From assembly GCF_000813725.1 (NCBI RefSeq), contig NZ_JWLD01000068.1, positions 1 through 40,956 of the forward strand: 40,956 bases of DNA, in the 5' to 3' direction. Source of the DNA: Leisingera sp. ANG-Vp. Its GTDB lineage: Bacteria > Pseudomonadota > Alphaproteobacteria > Rhodobacterales > Rhodobacteraceae. The notes under the pieces were generated by a model that saw nothing but the letters and a program-made list of their open reading frames with translations, was not told the origin of the DNA and ran no database searches. Below are positions 1 through 7,958 of the stretch, piece by piece. The first letter of the stretch is position 1; the number at the start of each line of letters is the position of its first letter. The position numbers and the translations under genes were made by a program.

Positions 1-473
<473 letters not shown>

Positions 474-521
474 CGGGCCTGCCTGTTGGATCCACCTATC
501 GGATATGGAGTGTTTGCGGTG

Positions 522-1163
522 ATGCACAAGATACTGGCCCTGCTGAGTTTGACGCTTTTTGCGGGTACTGGCTGGGCAGAGCCGCTGCGGATCACTGCTT
601 TTGGCGACAGCCTGGTGCAGGGCTACGGGCTGCCGCAGGGCCAGGGGCTGGTGCCGCAGCTCGAGCGCTGGCTGAACGAAAACGGCGCCGAAGTGACGCT
701 GCAGAATGCCGGTGTCTCGGGCGATACCACTGCAGGCGGGGCAGAGCGTGCCGCATGGACCCTGTCTGACAACCCCGACGGATTGATTGTGCTGCTGGGC
801 GGAAACGACCTGCTGCGCGGGCTCTCCCCGGAAGAGGCGCGCGCCAATTTGACCCGCATCCTGCAGGCGGCTGAGGCCCAGGGGATCGAGGTCATGCTCA
901 TCGGTATGAAGGCGCCGCCGAACTACGGGCCCGAGTACAAGGAAAGTTTTGATGCCATCTACCCGGAGCTGGCCCGGGCCTTCGGCGCGGTGCTGCACCC
1001 GGATGCCTTTGCCGGCATCGCGGCAGAAGCGGGCGGGGATCCTGCAGCGGCGCAGGCCTACATGCAGGACGACGGCATCCACCCCAACGCCCAAGGAGTG
1101 GCGCTGAACGTGGCGGCGCTGGGGCCGGCCGCGCTGCAGCTGGTTGAGAGCATCCGCAACTGA
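522..1163 (+). CDS. tesA: Arylesterase / acyl-CoA thioesterase I, SGNH hydrolase (TesA-like)
   Basis: This is a periplasmic SGNH-family lipolytic enzyme that hydrolyses short acyl esters or thioesters. The 213-residue product has an N-terminal signal peptide (MHKILALLSLTLFAG, cleavage near GWA), block I FGDSL with the nucleophile Ser30, the oxyanion Asn95 in LGGND, and block V DGIHPN with Asp184 and His187. The reading frame stays open 26 codons further upstream, but that extension would put residues ahead of the signal peptide and overlap the divergent gene, so the ATG at 522 is chosen. Length is normal for TesA. The divergent ATPase gene fits the conserved ybbA-tesA arrangement. Family confidence is high; the physiological substrate cannot be read from the sequence. 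Confidence 0.93.
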   Translation: MHKILALLSLTLFAGTGWAEPLRITAFGDSLVQGYGLPQGQGLVPQLERWLNENGAEVTLQNAGVSGDTTAGGAERAAWTLSDNPDGLIVLLGGNDLLRGLSPEEARANLTRILQAAEAQGIEVMLIGMKAPPNYGPEYKESFDAIYPELARAFGAVLHPDAFAGIAAEAGGDPAAAQAYMQDDGIHPNAQGVALNVAALGPAALQLVESIRN

Positions 1164-1165
1164 AA

Positions 1166-1189
1166 ACAGCCCCGGAATGGCAGGGCTGT
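1166..1189 (-). terminator. Hairpin between tesA and the cold-shock gene, terminator for the latter
   Basis: ACAGCCC (1166-1172) pairs with GGGCTGT (1183-1189) around a 10-nt loop. Read on the minus strand the stem is followed directly by TTTTC, so it fits a rho-independent terminator for the cold-shock gene. It may also serve the convergent esterase gene, where the following sequence is less U-rich. Confidence 0.6.
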
Positions 1190-1222
1190 CTGAATTCTCT
1201 TACTCTGGATTGGAAATCCGGA

Positions 1223-1432
1223 TCAGGAGACCAGCGCAATATCCACTGCGGACTCGCGGCCGTCACGGCCGGCGCGCAGTTCATAGGTCACTTTCTGATT
1301 GTCCGCCAGGCCGGTCAGCCCCGAGCGTTCCACTGCGGAAATGTGGACAAAAACGTCCTTGCCGCCTTCGTCGGGCGCAATAAAGCCGTAGCCTTTGGTG
1401 GTGTTGAACCATTTGACGGTGCCAGTGGCCAT
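1223..1432 (-). CDS. Cold-shock protein (CspA family)
   Basis: This is a 69-residue single cold-shock domain protein, a small cytoplasmic RNA/ssDNA chaperone. RNP1 is visible as KGYGFIAP (about residues 13-20) and RNP2 as DVFVHIS (about 26-32), and the N-terminus MATGTVKWFN is typical. The length matches the family exactly. A purine-rich TAGGAG lies upstream of the ATG at 1432, though at a rather long spacing. The gene is a single unit with about 200 bp of non-coding sequence upstream, room for the long leader that cold-shock mRNAs often have; I could not identify a defined cold-box. Whether it is really cold-induced is not shown. Confidence 0.97.
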   Translation of the reverse strand: MATGTVKWFNTTKGYGFIAPDEGGKDVFVHISAVERSGLTGLADNQKVTYELRAGRDGRESAVDIALVS

Positions 1433-1641
1433 CGTCTCATACTCCTAAGTCGTCTCAAATTATCTGCCCGCGGATTGCGGCAGGCCGGCAAAGTCTGCAG
1501 ATGATCATGACCGCGCCGCGCAGGGTACAGTGATGGCATTCGCGTAACGTCGCGATGACACAATTGGGTATGAAACCCTGTTAGCGCAAGAAAAATGCGG
1601 AATGACGCGGGGTTTCGACGCAGATTCCGGCAATACTGTGC

Positions 1642-2211
1642 CTAAAGAACCGTCACCACGGTGCCCAGCGGCACCCGCTCGTACAGATCCGTCACATGCT
1701 CGTTCAGCATCCGGATGCAGCCATTGGACACAGAGTGGCCGATGGTTTGCGGCTGGTTGGTGCCGTGGATGCGGAAATAGGTGTCGACACCGTTCTGATA
1801 CAGATAGAGCGCGCGCGCACCCAGCGGGTTCTTCGGGCCGCCCGGCTGAATATATTCATTGTCGACGAACTTGGCATAGGCGCGGGGGTCGCGTTCGATC
1901 ATTTCCGGCGTTGGGCGCCAGCTGGGCCATTCCCGCTTGCGCTGGATCACTGCAGAGCCGGTGAACTCAAGCCCGGCCTTGCCGACACCAACGCCATAGC
2001 GCATCGCCTTGCGGGGTTCGGTCACGTAGTAGAGATAAAAAGACCGCGGCAGCACCAGGATCTGGCCAGGGGCGAATTCTTTCTTGATGCGCACCTCCTG
2101 CGGTGTGGGATCAAAGACCTCAGGATCTTTCTTCCGTGCCAGCGCTGGCAGCGGCAGCACCGCCGCCGCGGCCGCCATGCCCGTGCTCAGAATCTTCCGG
2201 CGTGTTATCAT
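1642..2211 (-). CDS. L,D-transpeptidase (YkuD domain), exported
   Basis: This is a periplasmic peptidoglycan (or lipoprotein-attaching) L,D-transpeptidase. The 189-residue product begins with MITRRKILSTGMAAAAAVLP, a twin-arginine-like leader ending near ALA, followed by a YkuD domain with HGTNQP (His149) and the catalytic motif SVSNGCIRM (Cys165). A TTG two codons upstream (2217) is possible, but the GGGAG box is spaced correctly for the ATG at 2211, so I use that start. The domain reaches the very C-terminus, as in small single-domain members of alphaproteobacteria. It lies downstream of a small membrane protein on the same strand and may be co-transcribed with it. The choice between 3-3 cross-linking and lipoprotein anchoring cannot be made here. 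Confidence 0.94.
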   Translation of the reverse strand: MITRRKILSTGMAAAAAVLPLPALARKKDPEVFDPTPQEVRIKKEFAPGQILVLPRSFYLYYVTEPRKAMRYGVGVGKAGLEFTGSAVIQRKREWPSWRPTPEMIERDPRAYAKFVDNEYIQPGGPKNPLGARALYLYQNGVDTYFRIHGTNQPQTIGHSVSNGCIRMLNEHVTDLYERVPLGTVVTVL

Positions 2212-2271
2212 GGCCAATCTCCCGAACTTTTGTTGCCTCTCCTGTCATCTTCCGGCGGCTGGCGGACCCGG

Positions 2272-2655
2272 TCAACGGGTTTGCGCAGAAGGGCGGGCAA
2301 CTGTTGCAAGCGCCGCTGCTGCCAGGGCGCAGACGGCAATCCAGCCAAAGTACCAGAACTGCCCGGCCAGCAGGTCTTCGGCATAAGACGCGGCGAACCG
2401 GGTTTTGCCGGCACTGGCGACCGTGTAGGCGCCAGCCGCAAAACCGGCAAAGCCTGCCGCTGCCAGCCAGCGCGGCAGCTGCAGCCGCCAGGCGGCAAGC
2501 GCCAGCGCCAGGCCGGGCAGGGCGCCCAGCCAGATCACCTTTGCGGCCCACCAGGGGTGCGCCCCCAGACCGGCTGTAAGGTTCAGGACATGTGCCAATT
2601 CTGCAGCGATCAGAACGGCGGCCAAGGGCGGAAGGAGGCGGAGCATCTGTTTCAT
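2272..2655 (-). CDS. Small integral membrane protein, unknown function
   Basis: I do not recognise a named family. The 127-residue product is strongly hydrophobic with about four predicted membrane segments (roughly residues 5-22, 38-58, 63-83 and 100-118), joined by short loops containing tryptophans. There are no conserved catalytic motifs. It ends about 60 bp before the L,D-transpeptidase gene on the same strand, so the two may form a small envelope-related transcription unit. Two in-frame ATGs (2655 and 2646) are possible starts and neither has a strong ribosome binding site; the longer is given. Amino-acid composition (Ala and Leu rich, helical) is that of a genuine inner-membrane protein. 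Confidence 0.7.
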   Translation of the reverse strand: MKQMLRLLPPLAAVLIAAELAHVLNLTAGLGAHPWWAAKVIWLGALPGLALALAAWRLQLPRWLAAAGFAGFAAGAYTVASAGKTRFAASYAEDLLAGQFWYFGWIAVCALAAAALATVARPSAQTR

Positions 2656-2785
2656 AGAATTGATATTGAAGCAGTGTTCCGCTGCTGCCAGCCCCGGTGA
2701 CAGCTTTGTGAAGCCGCGCAGGCCTCTCTTGCGGAGCCGCTGCTGCTGCCGCTATCAGGGCGGAACTGCAACCGGAGGAGCCGCC

Positions 2786-3211
2786 ATGGGCGCCAAGACC
2801 CTGACCTGCCTGTCCTGCGCCCAGCTGAACCGGGTGCCGGAAGAAAAGCTTTCCAAGGGGCCGAAGTGCGGCTCTTGCGGCGCGGCGCTGATGCCGGGCA
2901 AACCGGTGGATGTGGATCCGGCCACATTGCAGAAAGCGGTGCAGAACGATGATCTGCCGCTGGTGGCGGATTTCTGGGCCCCCTGGTGCGGCCCCTGCCG
3001 TGCAATGGCGCCGGAGTTTTCCAAGGCGGCCAAGGCGCTTGGCGGCAAGGCGCGGCTGGTCAAGCTCAACACCCAGGACCACCAGTCCACCGGCGCCCGC
3101 TACCGCATCCGCGGCATTCCCACGCTGGTGGCCTTTGAACGCGGCAAGGAAAAGAAGCGCCAGGCCGGCGCGCTGAGCCAGGGGCAGATCGTCAGCTGGC
3201 TGCGGGGCTGA
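2786..3211 (+). CDS. trxC: Thioredoxin 2 (zinc-binding thioredoxin, TrxC)
   Basis: This is a cytoplasmic disulfide reductase of the thioredoxin 2 type. The 141-residue product has an N-terminal zinc ribbon with two CxxC pairs (Cys8/Cys11 and Cys28/Cys31), followed by a thioredoxin fold with the active site WCGPC at residues 67-71 and the cis-proline segment GIPT. The start at 2786 is preceded by GGAGGAG at good spacing; the frame upstream is open but lacks family similarity. In E. coli trxC responds to OxyR; no clear OxyR site is seen here. The gene stands alone, divergent from the membrane-protein gene that ends at 2272. Confidence 0.96.
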   Translation: MGAKTLTCLSCAQLNRVPEEKLSKGPKCGSCGAALMPGKPVDVDPATLQKAVQNDDLPLVADFWAPWCGPCRAMAPEFSKAAKALGGKARLVKLNTQDHQSTGARYRIRGIPTLVAFERGKEKKRQAGALSQGQIVSWLRG

Positions 3212-3253
3212 ACACCCGGCTTTAGACGCTGCAAAGGAATGGCCCGCCGCGGA

Positions 3254-3499
3254 TCAGTAGAGATCAGCCCCCAGGTTCCGCGGCATTGCGGAGGCTGCGG
3301 TGCTCTGGCCGCCGGAGCGTTTGCTGTCCAGGCGGCTTTGGCGCCAGTACAGGAAGGCCAGCACAATCAGCATCAGAGCGGCGGCAGTGAAGGGGTAAAG
3401 CAGCAGGATCAGCCAGACCGGCCAGCCGCCAAAAATTCCGGCGGCAACAGCCAGAACCAGGCCGCCCAATGCACCGGATACTGCGCTCACCCAAGCCAT
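3254..3499 (-). CDS. Mini membrane protein A (two transmembrane segments), paralogue of the next gene
   Basis: I do not recognise this family. The 81-residue product starts MAWVSAVSG, has two hydrophobic segments (about residues 5-25 and 28-50) separated by a WPVW turn, and ends in a polar, probably cytoplasmic tail. The ATG at 3499 is preceded by an AGGGGGAAA ribosome binding site. It shares length, topology and several positions with the gene at 3661-3882: both start MAW, both have G(I/Y) plus a small-residue turn followed by (P)xW, and both carry LLYP in the second segment. The two are probably a tandem duplication. The role is unknown. Confidence 0.7.
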   Translation of the reverse strand: MAWVSAVSGALGGLVLAVAAGIFGGWPVWLILLLYPFTAAALMLIVLAFLYWRQSRLDSKRSGGQSTAASAMPRNLGADLY

Positions 3500-3660
3500 G
3501 CTGGTTTCCCCCTGCTATTGCATCCCAATAACAAGGTAAGCAGCCGGATCTGTAAGGCAACTATGCAAAAGGCGAGGGTTTTCACTCTTTCGCGAGAGTC
3601 ACGGCCAATTGATTATGTCAAAAGTGGTAAACTCTGGTGCCGTGCCGCTGCTTGGCCGGT

Positions 3661-3882
3661 TCAGGCCGTGGCCGGACTGCGTTCGGCCGGATGCTGCGGC
3701 GCGTTGCGCTCCTGAGCCAGGCTGCGCCAGGCCAGGGCGGCGGTCGCCAGAACGGTCACGGCAGAACCGGCGGCAGGGTAGAGCAGCACGCTGGCCCACA
3801 GCGGCAGTCCCGCTGCCGTATATCCCAGCACCGCCGCGGAAAAACCCGCGATCATTCCCAGAAAAAGTCCTGCCCAAGCCAT
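3661..3882 (-). CDS. Mini membrane protein B (two transmembrane segments), paralogue of the previous gene
   Basis: This is a 73-residue product starting MAWAGLFLGM, with two hydrophobic segments (about 3-24 and 28-49), a GLPLWASVLLYP junction and a short polar C-terminal tail. The start at 3882 is chosen because a GGAGG box sits five bases upstream; an in-frame ATG 20 codons earlier would put a charged, Cys-containing stretch ahead of the first membrane segment. The resemblance to the 3254-3499 product suggests paralogy. About 160 bp separate the two genes. The function is unknown; such two-span proteins often act as small regulators or assembly factors, which is only a guess. Confidence 0.65.
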   Translation of the reverse strand: MAWAGLFLGMIAGFSAAVLGYTAAGLPLWASVLLYPAAGSAVTVLATAALAWRSLAQERNAPQHPAERSPATA

Positions 3883-4016
3883 GACGCCTCCGATCTGCTG
3901 CCTGCAGCTTAACCCGCCTGCGGTTGTGTTTATCAACCTCATCTTCCGGCTAAGTTTGTTTTAATAAGGTTAAGATTGTGGCGATTGCGGGCGATTGCTG
4001 CAGAAAAATGCCTGCG

Positions 4017-4388
4017 CTACTTGGAAACCAGTGCGACGCCGTCCTTGGCCTTGGGCATCTTGCCTTTGCCTTGCTGCAGTACATGCGCCATCTCATGGGC
4101 CAGAAGGTAGGAGTCCTTGGCAAAGGCAGGTTTGGCCACATAGACATGGTTGCCCACGGTAAAGGCCTTGGCCTTCAGCTCCTTGCAGACCTCCTTGGCA
4201 TTGCCGCCCATATGCACCCGCACCTTGCCCAGGCTGCCGCCGAAATGCGCCTCCAGCCCTTTGCGCAGATCGCCGGGCAGTTTCTTCTCGGTGGTGCCTT
4301 CCGGCGCGGTCTTCAGCTTCTTGCGCTTGGCTTTCCGGCCTTTGGTCGCCTCGACCTCAGCCTTCACCTCTTCCGGTTTCAGAGCCAT
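4017..4388 (-). CDS. Compact DUF4157 protein with HExxH motif
   Basis: The product is 123 residues. The first ~40 are highly charged (KGRKAKRKKLK and surroundings) and without obvious fold. The rest matches my recollection of the DUF4157 domain: a region with VRVHMG, AFTVGNHVYV and then LLAHEMAHVLQQG, in which His98, Glu99 and His102 form a zincin-like HExxH. DUF4157 is usually part of larger proteins, often linked to extracellular contractile injection systems or toxin-like polymorphic proteins; here it is almost alone and has no signal peptide. The start at 4388 follows an AAAGGAT box. A longer open frame upstream (to 4523) is low-complexity and overlaps the terminator of the neighbouring ATPase. 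A protease function is possible but unproven. Confidence 0.75.
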   Translation of the reverse strand: MALKPEEVKAEVEATKGRKAKRKKLKTAPEGTTEKKLPGDLRKGLEAHFGGSLGKVRVHMGGNAKEVCKELKAKAFTVGNHVYVAKPAFAKDSYLLAHEMAHVLQQGKGKMPKAKDGVALVSK

Positions 4389-4490
4389 GGGGGATCCTTT
4401 CCAACGCTTTAACCAACACAAGGCGCGGGGCGCCTGTGGTGAGGGTAGCGCAGGTTGGGAGAAGGACAAAATGGTCGTGTTTAGTTGATT

Positions 4491-4532
4491 AGAAAAATGG
4501 CGATCTGGGGTGAGGAAAATCACCTCAGATCG
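4491..4532 (-). terminator. Rho-independent terminator of the AT-rich ATPase gene
   Basis: A 13-bp stem (4501-4513 with 4520-4532, one G-U-type mismatch) encloses the loop GGAAAA. On the minus strand the stem is followed within three bases by TTTTT (4493-4497). It lies just downstream of the ATPase stop codon and upstream of the DUF4157 gene, so the ATPase appears to be a separate transcription unit. Confidence 0.75.
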
Positions 4533-4558
4533 GCCACTTGGGAGTTAACTTTCTAGCT

Positions 4559-6022
4559 TTATCTTAGTCCTAGTGTTTTAACTAAACCGCGATGAACGAC
4601 CAAGGGTTCATTTGTGTTTATTGCGAGGTGATTTCTTTGATACTTAAATATTGGGCGATTGTGTGGCTTCTGTGCATTCCCAATAATGCTGAAGTGAAAG
4701 AGGATTTTAGCAATTGCTTGCGGTGTCAGTTGTCGAGTTTGGGGATCGCAATCCTCGCTTTCTTGATACTCTTCGAGATAGCCTATAAAATCCTCGTACT
4801 TGTATCTTTGTTTGTGGGATGCTCCTAAGTGTGACAAGAGGTTGTTAATATCTGGTATGAGTCCGCCGATCTCGTTGCAAAGTTCCTCTCGGAAGTGGGT
4901 GGAGAAATCCCCGTCGACGCCTCTAATCGTGTCTCCAGAAATTAGTTTGTGGCCTTGTCCAACTGAAGAGCGAGCTGCATCTCGTAGAAAGCGCACAAGA
5001 TCACGAGGGCGAGAATGCGTGAGGCTGAGAATGTAGTCGAATGAATGAACGTTTTTTCCTCTATTTTTCCCAATCCCCACTGTGGAGGTGCCAACTACTT
5101 TTCCCCACTCTTCGTCAAAAATGAAGTTGTTGGAATCTCTATCAAGTGATCTTGCGATCCTGAAAGCAATCATTCTTCTAAGGTTGTCTTTCTTCCAAGC
5201 GAGATTGATTTTGTGATCTTCCCATTTGTTCTTGTCCGGGTCCGAGAGAAGTTCGTAAATATCATCGCGCAAGAAGATTATTGGCTTAATGTTGCATCCG
5301 TTATCTGAGAATACACGGCGCACGTTGGAGACTGCTTTGAAAAGGCTGGTTATCAGAGAGATGTACCGATCTCGACTTTTGTCATCCCAATAATTTCGAT
5401 AATCCTCATCCAGTTCATCGAAAACGATGAAATACTGTGAGTGATCAATATTATTTACAATGAGTCGCTCCATGGCGGGGATGAGATCAGGCCAGATCTC
5501 TTCAATTTTCACATCTTCTTTTTCCGCAGATGCGCGCCCGGAGACGCCAAAAACCCCAAGGCCGAACGATCCCTTTGTCCATTTTTGCATTAATGTTCCG
5601 ATGTACTGAAAGTCATCTTCGGGATAGAGTTTGTCTATTTTCATGCGAAATTCTGAGTTGATGCCGTGATTTGTTGACATCATTTTCAGAACGGAATTGT
5701 AAATGAAGTACTTCCAGAGTGAAATGTACTGACTTGGATTGGTGAAATTTTTGTCTTCTAAAGAGTAAAGTAGGTTGAAGGGGAATTCTTTAAAAGATAA
5801 CTTCAGGCTGAACCTGTTGTGTTGCGAACTGGTTTCGAAGTACCTGCAAATGGCAGTTTTTCCGGTTCCTTTTCTTCCAATGACAATTGAATATTCGCCA
5901 TTCTCCAGATTTTGCACGTCATCCAAGTGGTAAAAGAAGCGTTGAGAGTCTTCATCCGCCGCTTCCAGCTTCCATTTTGAAATTTCCTTCAGAAGGGCTT
6001 GATCGTTTGTCGTTGGGTTCAT
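4559..6022 (-). CDS. P-loop ATPase, possibly Sll1717-like / STAND-AAA type; AT-rich accessory gene
   Basis: The 487-residue product has Walker A GRKGTGKTA (residues 49-57) and Walker B YFIVFDELD (about 197-205), then an IIFLRDDIYELL segment (about 249-260) resembling a sensor strand, a basic LRRMIAFRI helix, and HSRPRDLVRFLRDAA, typical of the arginine-rich region of KAP/ORC-like NTPases. The C-terminal ~120 residues are probably a helical or winged-helix domain. No nuclease, protease or membrane segment is recognisable. I think it resembles the uncharacterised P-loop ATPase family named after Sll1717, from memory only. Base composition is far more AT-rich than both neighbours and codon use differs, suggesting horizontal transfer. 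It is flanked by its own terminator. Defence or DNA-associated roles are plausible but unproven. Confidence 0.85.
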   Translation of the reverse strand: MNPTTNDQALLKEISKWKLEAADEDSQRFFYHLDDVQNLENGEYSIVIGRKGTGKTAICRYFETSSQHNRFSLKLSFKEFPFNLLYSLEDKNFTNPSQYISLWKYFIYNSVLKMMSTNHGINSEFRMKIDKLYPEDDFQYIGTLMQKWTKGSFGLGVFGVSGRASAEKEDVKIEEIWPDLIPAMERLIVNNIDHSQYFIVFDELDEDYRNYWDDKSRDRYISLITSLFKAVSNVRRVFSDNGCNIKPIIFLRDDIYELLSDPDKNKWEDHKINLAWKKDNLRRMIAFRIARSLDRDSNNFIFDEEWGKVVGTSTVGIGKNRGKNVHSFDYILSLTHSRPRDLVRFLRDAARSSVGQGHKLISGDTIRGVDGDFSTHFREELCNEIGGLIPDINNLLSHLGASHKQRYKYEDFIGYLEEYQESEDCDPQTRQLTPQAIAKILFHFSIIGNAQKPHNRPIFKYQRNHLAINTNEPLVVHRGLVKTLGLR

Positions 6023-6081
6023 CTTAGCACCGCCTCTAACTTTAGTTGAAACTTGAAATTATGTTTTGTGAATGAACTTCA

Positions 6082-6109
6082 GGGAGAGCGATAAGCAGTT
6101 CGCTCTCCC
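6082..6109 (-). terminator. Perfect hairpin downstream of ettA
   Basis: GGGAGAGCG (6082-6090) pairs perfectly with CGCTCTCCC (6101-6109) around a 10-nt loop, 11 bp after the ettA stop codon. No strong U-run follows on the minus strand, so it may be a factor-assisted terminator or a 3'-end stabilising hairpin. It also marks the edge of the AT-rich segment. Confidence 0.5.
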
Positions 6110-6120
6110 AATGCCCTTGT

Positions 6121-7788
6121 CTACCGCACAAACTTCTTGTGCTTCAGCCGCTTGGGCTCCAGTGCGTCCGGTCCCAGGCGGCGCTTCTTGTCCTCTTCGT
6201 AGTCCTCGAAGTTGCCCTCGAACCACTCCACATGCGCGTCGCCCTCAAAGGCCAGGATGTGGGTGCAGATCCGGTCGAGGAAGAAACGGTCGTGCGAGAT
6301 CACCACGGCGCAGCCGGCGAAATCGACCAGCGCGTCTTCCAGCGCCCGCAGGGTTTCCACGTCCAGGTCGTTGGTCGGTTCGTCGAGCAGCAGCACGTTG
6401 CCGCCCTCTTTCAGCAGCCGCGCCATGTGGACGCGGTTGCGCTCACCGCCGGACAGCAGGCTCAGCGGCTTCTGCTGGTCGCCGCCCTTGAAGTTGAAGG
6501 AGGAGCAATAGGCGCGGGAGTTCACCTGCGCGTCGCCGAGTTCAATGATCTCGGCGCCGCCGGAGATCGCCTCCCAGACGGTTTCATTGTCCTTCAGATC
6601 GTCGCGCGACTGATCGACATAAGACAGCTTTACGGTGTCGCCGTATTCCACGGTGCCCTCGTCAGGCTGCTCCTGGCCGGTCAGCATCTTGAACAGGGTC
6701 GATTTACCGGCGCCGTTGGGGCCGATCACGCCGACAATGCCGCCCGGCGGCAGCGAGAATTCCAGGTTTTCGATCAGCTGCTTGTCGCCAAAGTGTTTGG
6801 CGAGGCCGTTGACTTCGATCACTTTGGAGCCAAGGCGCGGGCCGTTCGGAATGACGATCTGGGCGCGGCCGACCTTTTCACGCTCGGACTGGCTGGCCAT
6901 CTCGTTATAGGCAGCAATACGCGCCTTGGATTTGGCCTGGCGGGCTTTCTGGCCCTGCTGCATCCATTCCAGTTCGCGCTCCAGCGTCTTCTGCTTGGCC
7001 TTGTCTTCGCGCGCTTCCTGCGCCAGGCGCTTGGCCTTCTGCTCCAGCCAGGCCGAGTAGTTGCCCTCGTAAGGAATGCCGCGGCCGCGGTCCAGCTCAA
7101 GGATCCAGCCGGTGATGTCATCCAGGAAATAGCGGTCGTGGGTGACGCAGAGGATGGTGCCCTTGTAGTCGATCAAATGCTGCTGCAGCCAGGCGATGGT
7201 CTCGGCGTCCAGGTGGTTGGTCGGTTCGTCGAGCAGCAGCATGTCGGGCGCTTCCAGCAAGAGCTTGCACAGGGCCACGCGGCGGCGCTCACCGCCCGAC
7301 AGGTCGGCGATGTTGGCGTCATCCGGCGGGCAGCGCAGCGCCTCCATCGAGACGTCGACCTGGCTGTCCAGATCCCACAGGTTTTCCGCATCGATGGCGT
7401 CCTGCAGCTCGGTCATCTCGGCCATCAGCTCATCGGTGTAGTTCTCGGCCATCTCAACCGCGATTTGGTTGAAGCGGTCGACCTTGTCCTTCTTCTCCTT
7501 GACGCCGAGCATGACATTTTCGCGCACGCTCAGGCTCTCGTCCAGCTGCGGCTCCTGCGGCAGGTAGCCGACCTTGGCGCCTTCCGCGGCCCAGGCCTCG
7601 CCGGTGAAATCCTTGTCGAGGCCGGCCATGATTTTCATCAGCGTAGATTTACCGGCGCCGTTGACACCGACCACACCGATCTTCACACCGGGCAGGAAGG
7701 AGAGGTGGATGTTTTCAAAGCATTTCTTGCCACCCGGGTAGGTCTTGGAGACACCCTGCATGTGGTAGACGTACTGGTAGGAGGCCAT
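6121..7788 (-). CDS. ettA: Energy-dependent translational throttle protein EttA (ABC-F ATPase)
   Basis: This is an ABC-F protein that binds the ribosomal E site and gates the first elongation step according to ATP/ADP ratio. The 555-residue product has two ABC domains: Walker A GVNGAGKST (residues 41-49) with signature LSGGERRRVALC, and a second GPNGAGKST with signature LSGGERNRVHMA. Between them lies the charged linker (KAKRLAQEAREDKAKQ and following) that is the P-site interaction motif of the family. Both Walker B motifs are LLLDEPTN. Length and the N-terminus (MASYQYVYHMQGVSKTYPG) are diagnostic of EttA. The start at 7788 is preceded by GGAG at eight bases. It is a stand-alone gene. The large open frame on the opposite strand is a coding shadow. 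Confidence 0.98.
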   Translation of the reverse strand: MASYQYVYHMQGVSKTYPGGKKCFENIHLSFLPGVKIGVVGVNGAGKSTLMKIMAGLDKDFTGEAWAAEGAKVGYLPQEPQLDESLSVRENVMLGVKEKKDKVDRFNQIAVEMAENYTDELMAEMTELQDAIDAENLWDLDSQVDVSMEALRCPPDDANIADLSGGERRRVALCKLLLEAPDMLLLDEPTNHLDAETIAWLQQHLIDYKGTILCVTHDRYFLDDITGWILELDRGRGIPYEGNYSAWLEQKAKRLAQEAREDKAKQKTLERELEWMQQGQKARQAKSKARIAAYNEMASQSEREKVGRAQIVIPNGPRLGSKVIEVNGLAKHFGDKQLIENLEFSLPPGGIVGVIGPNGAGKSTLFKMLTGQEQPDEGTVEYGDTVKLSYVDQSRDDLKDNETVWEAISGGAEIIELGDAQVNSRAYCSSFNFKGGDQQKPLSLLSGGERNRVHMARLLKEGGNVLLLDEPTNDLDVETLRALEDALVDFAGCAVVISHDRFFLDRICTHILAFEGDAHVEWFEGNFEDYEEDKKRRLGPDALEPKRLKHKKFVR

Positions 7789-7958
7789 GTGCTCGCTCCG
7801 TTAAGGGGGGAAATCGCTGGCGGGAGTGATAGCGGATGGGCGGCGGCGGGGCAATTCAAAGGTTACCTTGCTGAGCGCCGCTGTGTGCTTGGCTTGGCAG
7901 GCCTTTCAGCGGGCGCAACGGTTCGCAAACGAGCCGACTGGAATTGAAAGGAATAGAT

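Noticed and set aside
3605-3617. FNR-like TTGAT...GTCAA between the two mini membrane proteins
   Set aside because: The spacer is three bases instead of four, so it does not fit the FNR consensus.
6139-7947. 602-codon open frame antisense to ettA
   Set aside because: ettA on the other strand is unmistakable. The antisense product has no family motif and a composition dictated by GC-rich third positions of the real gene.
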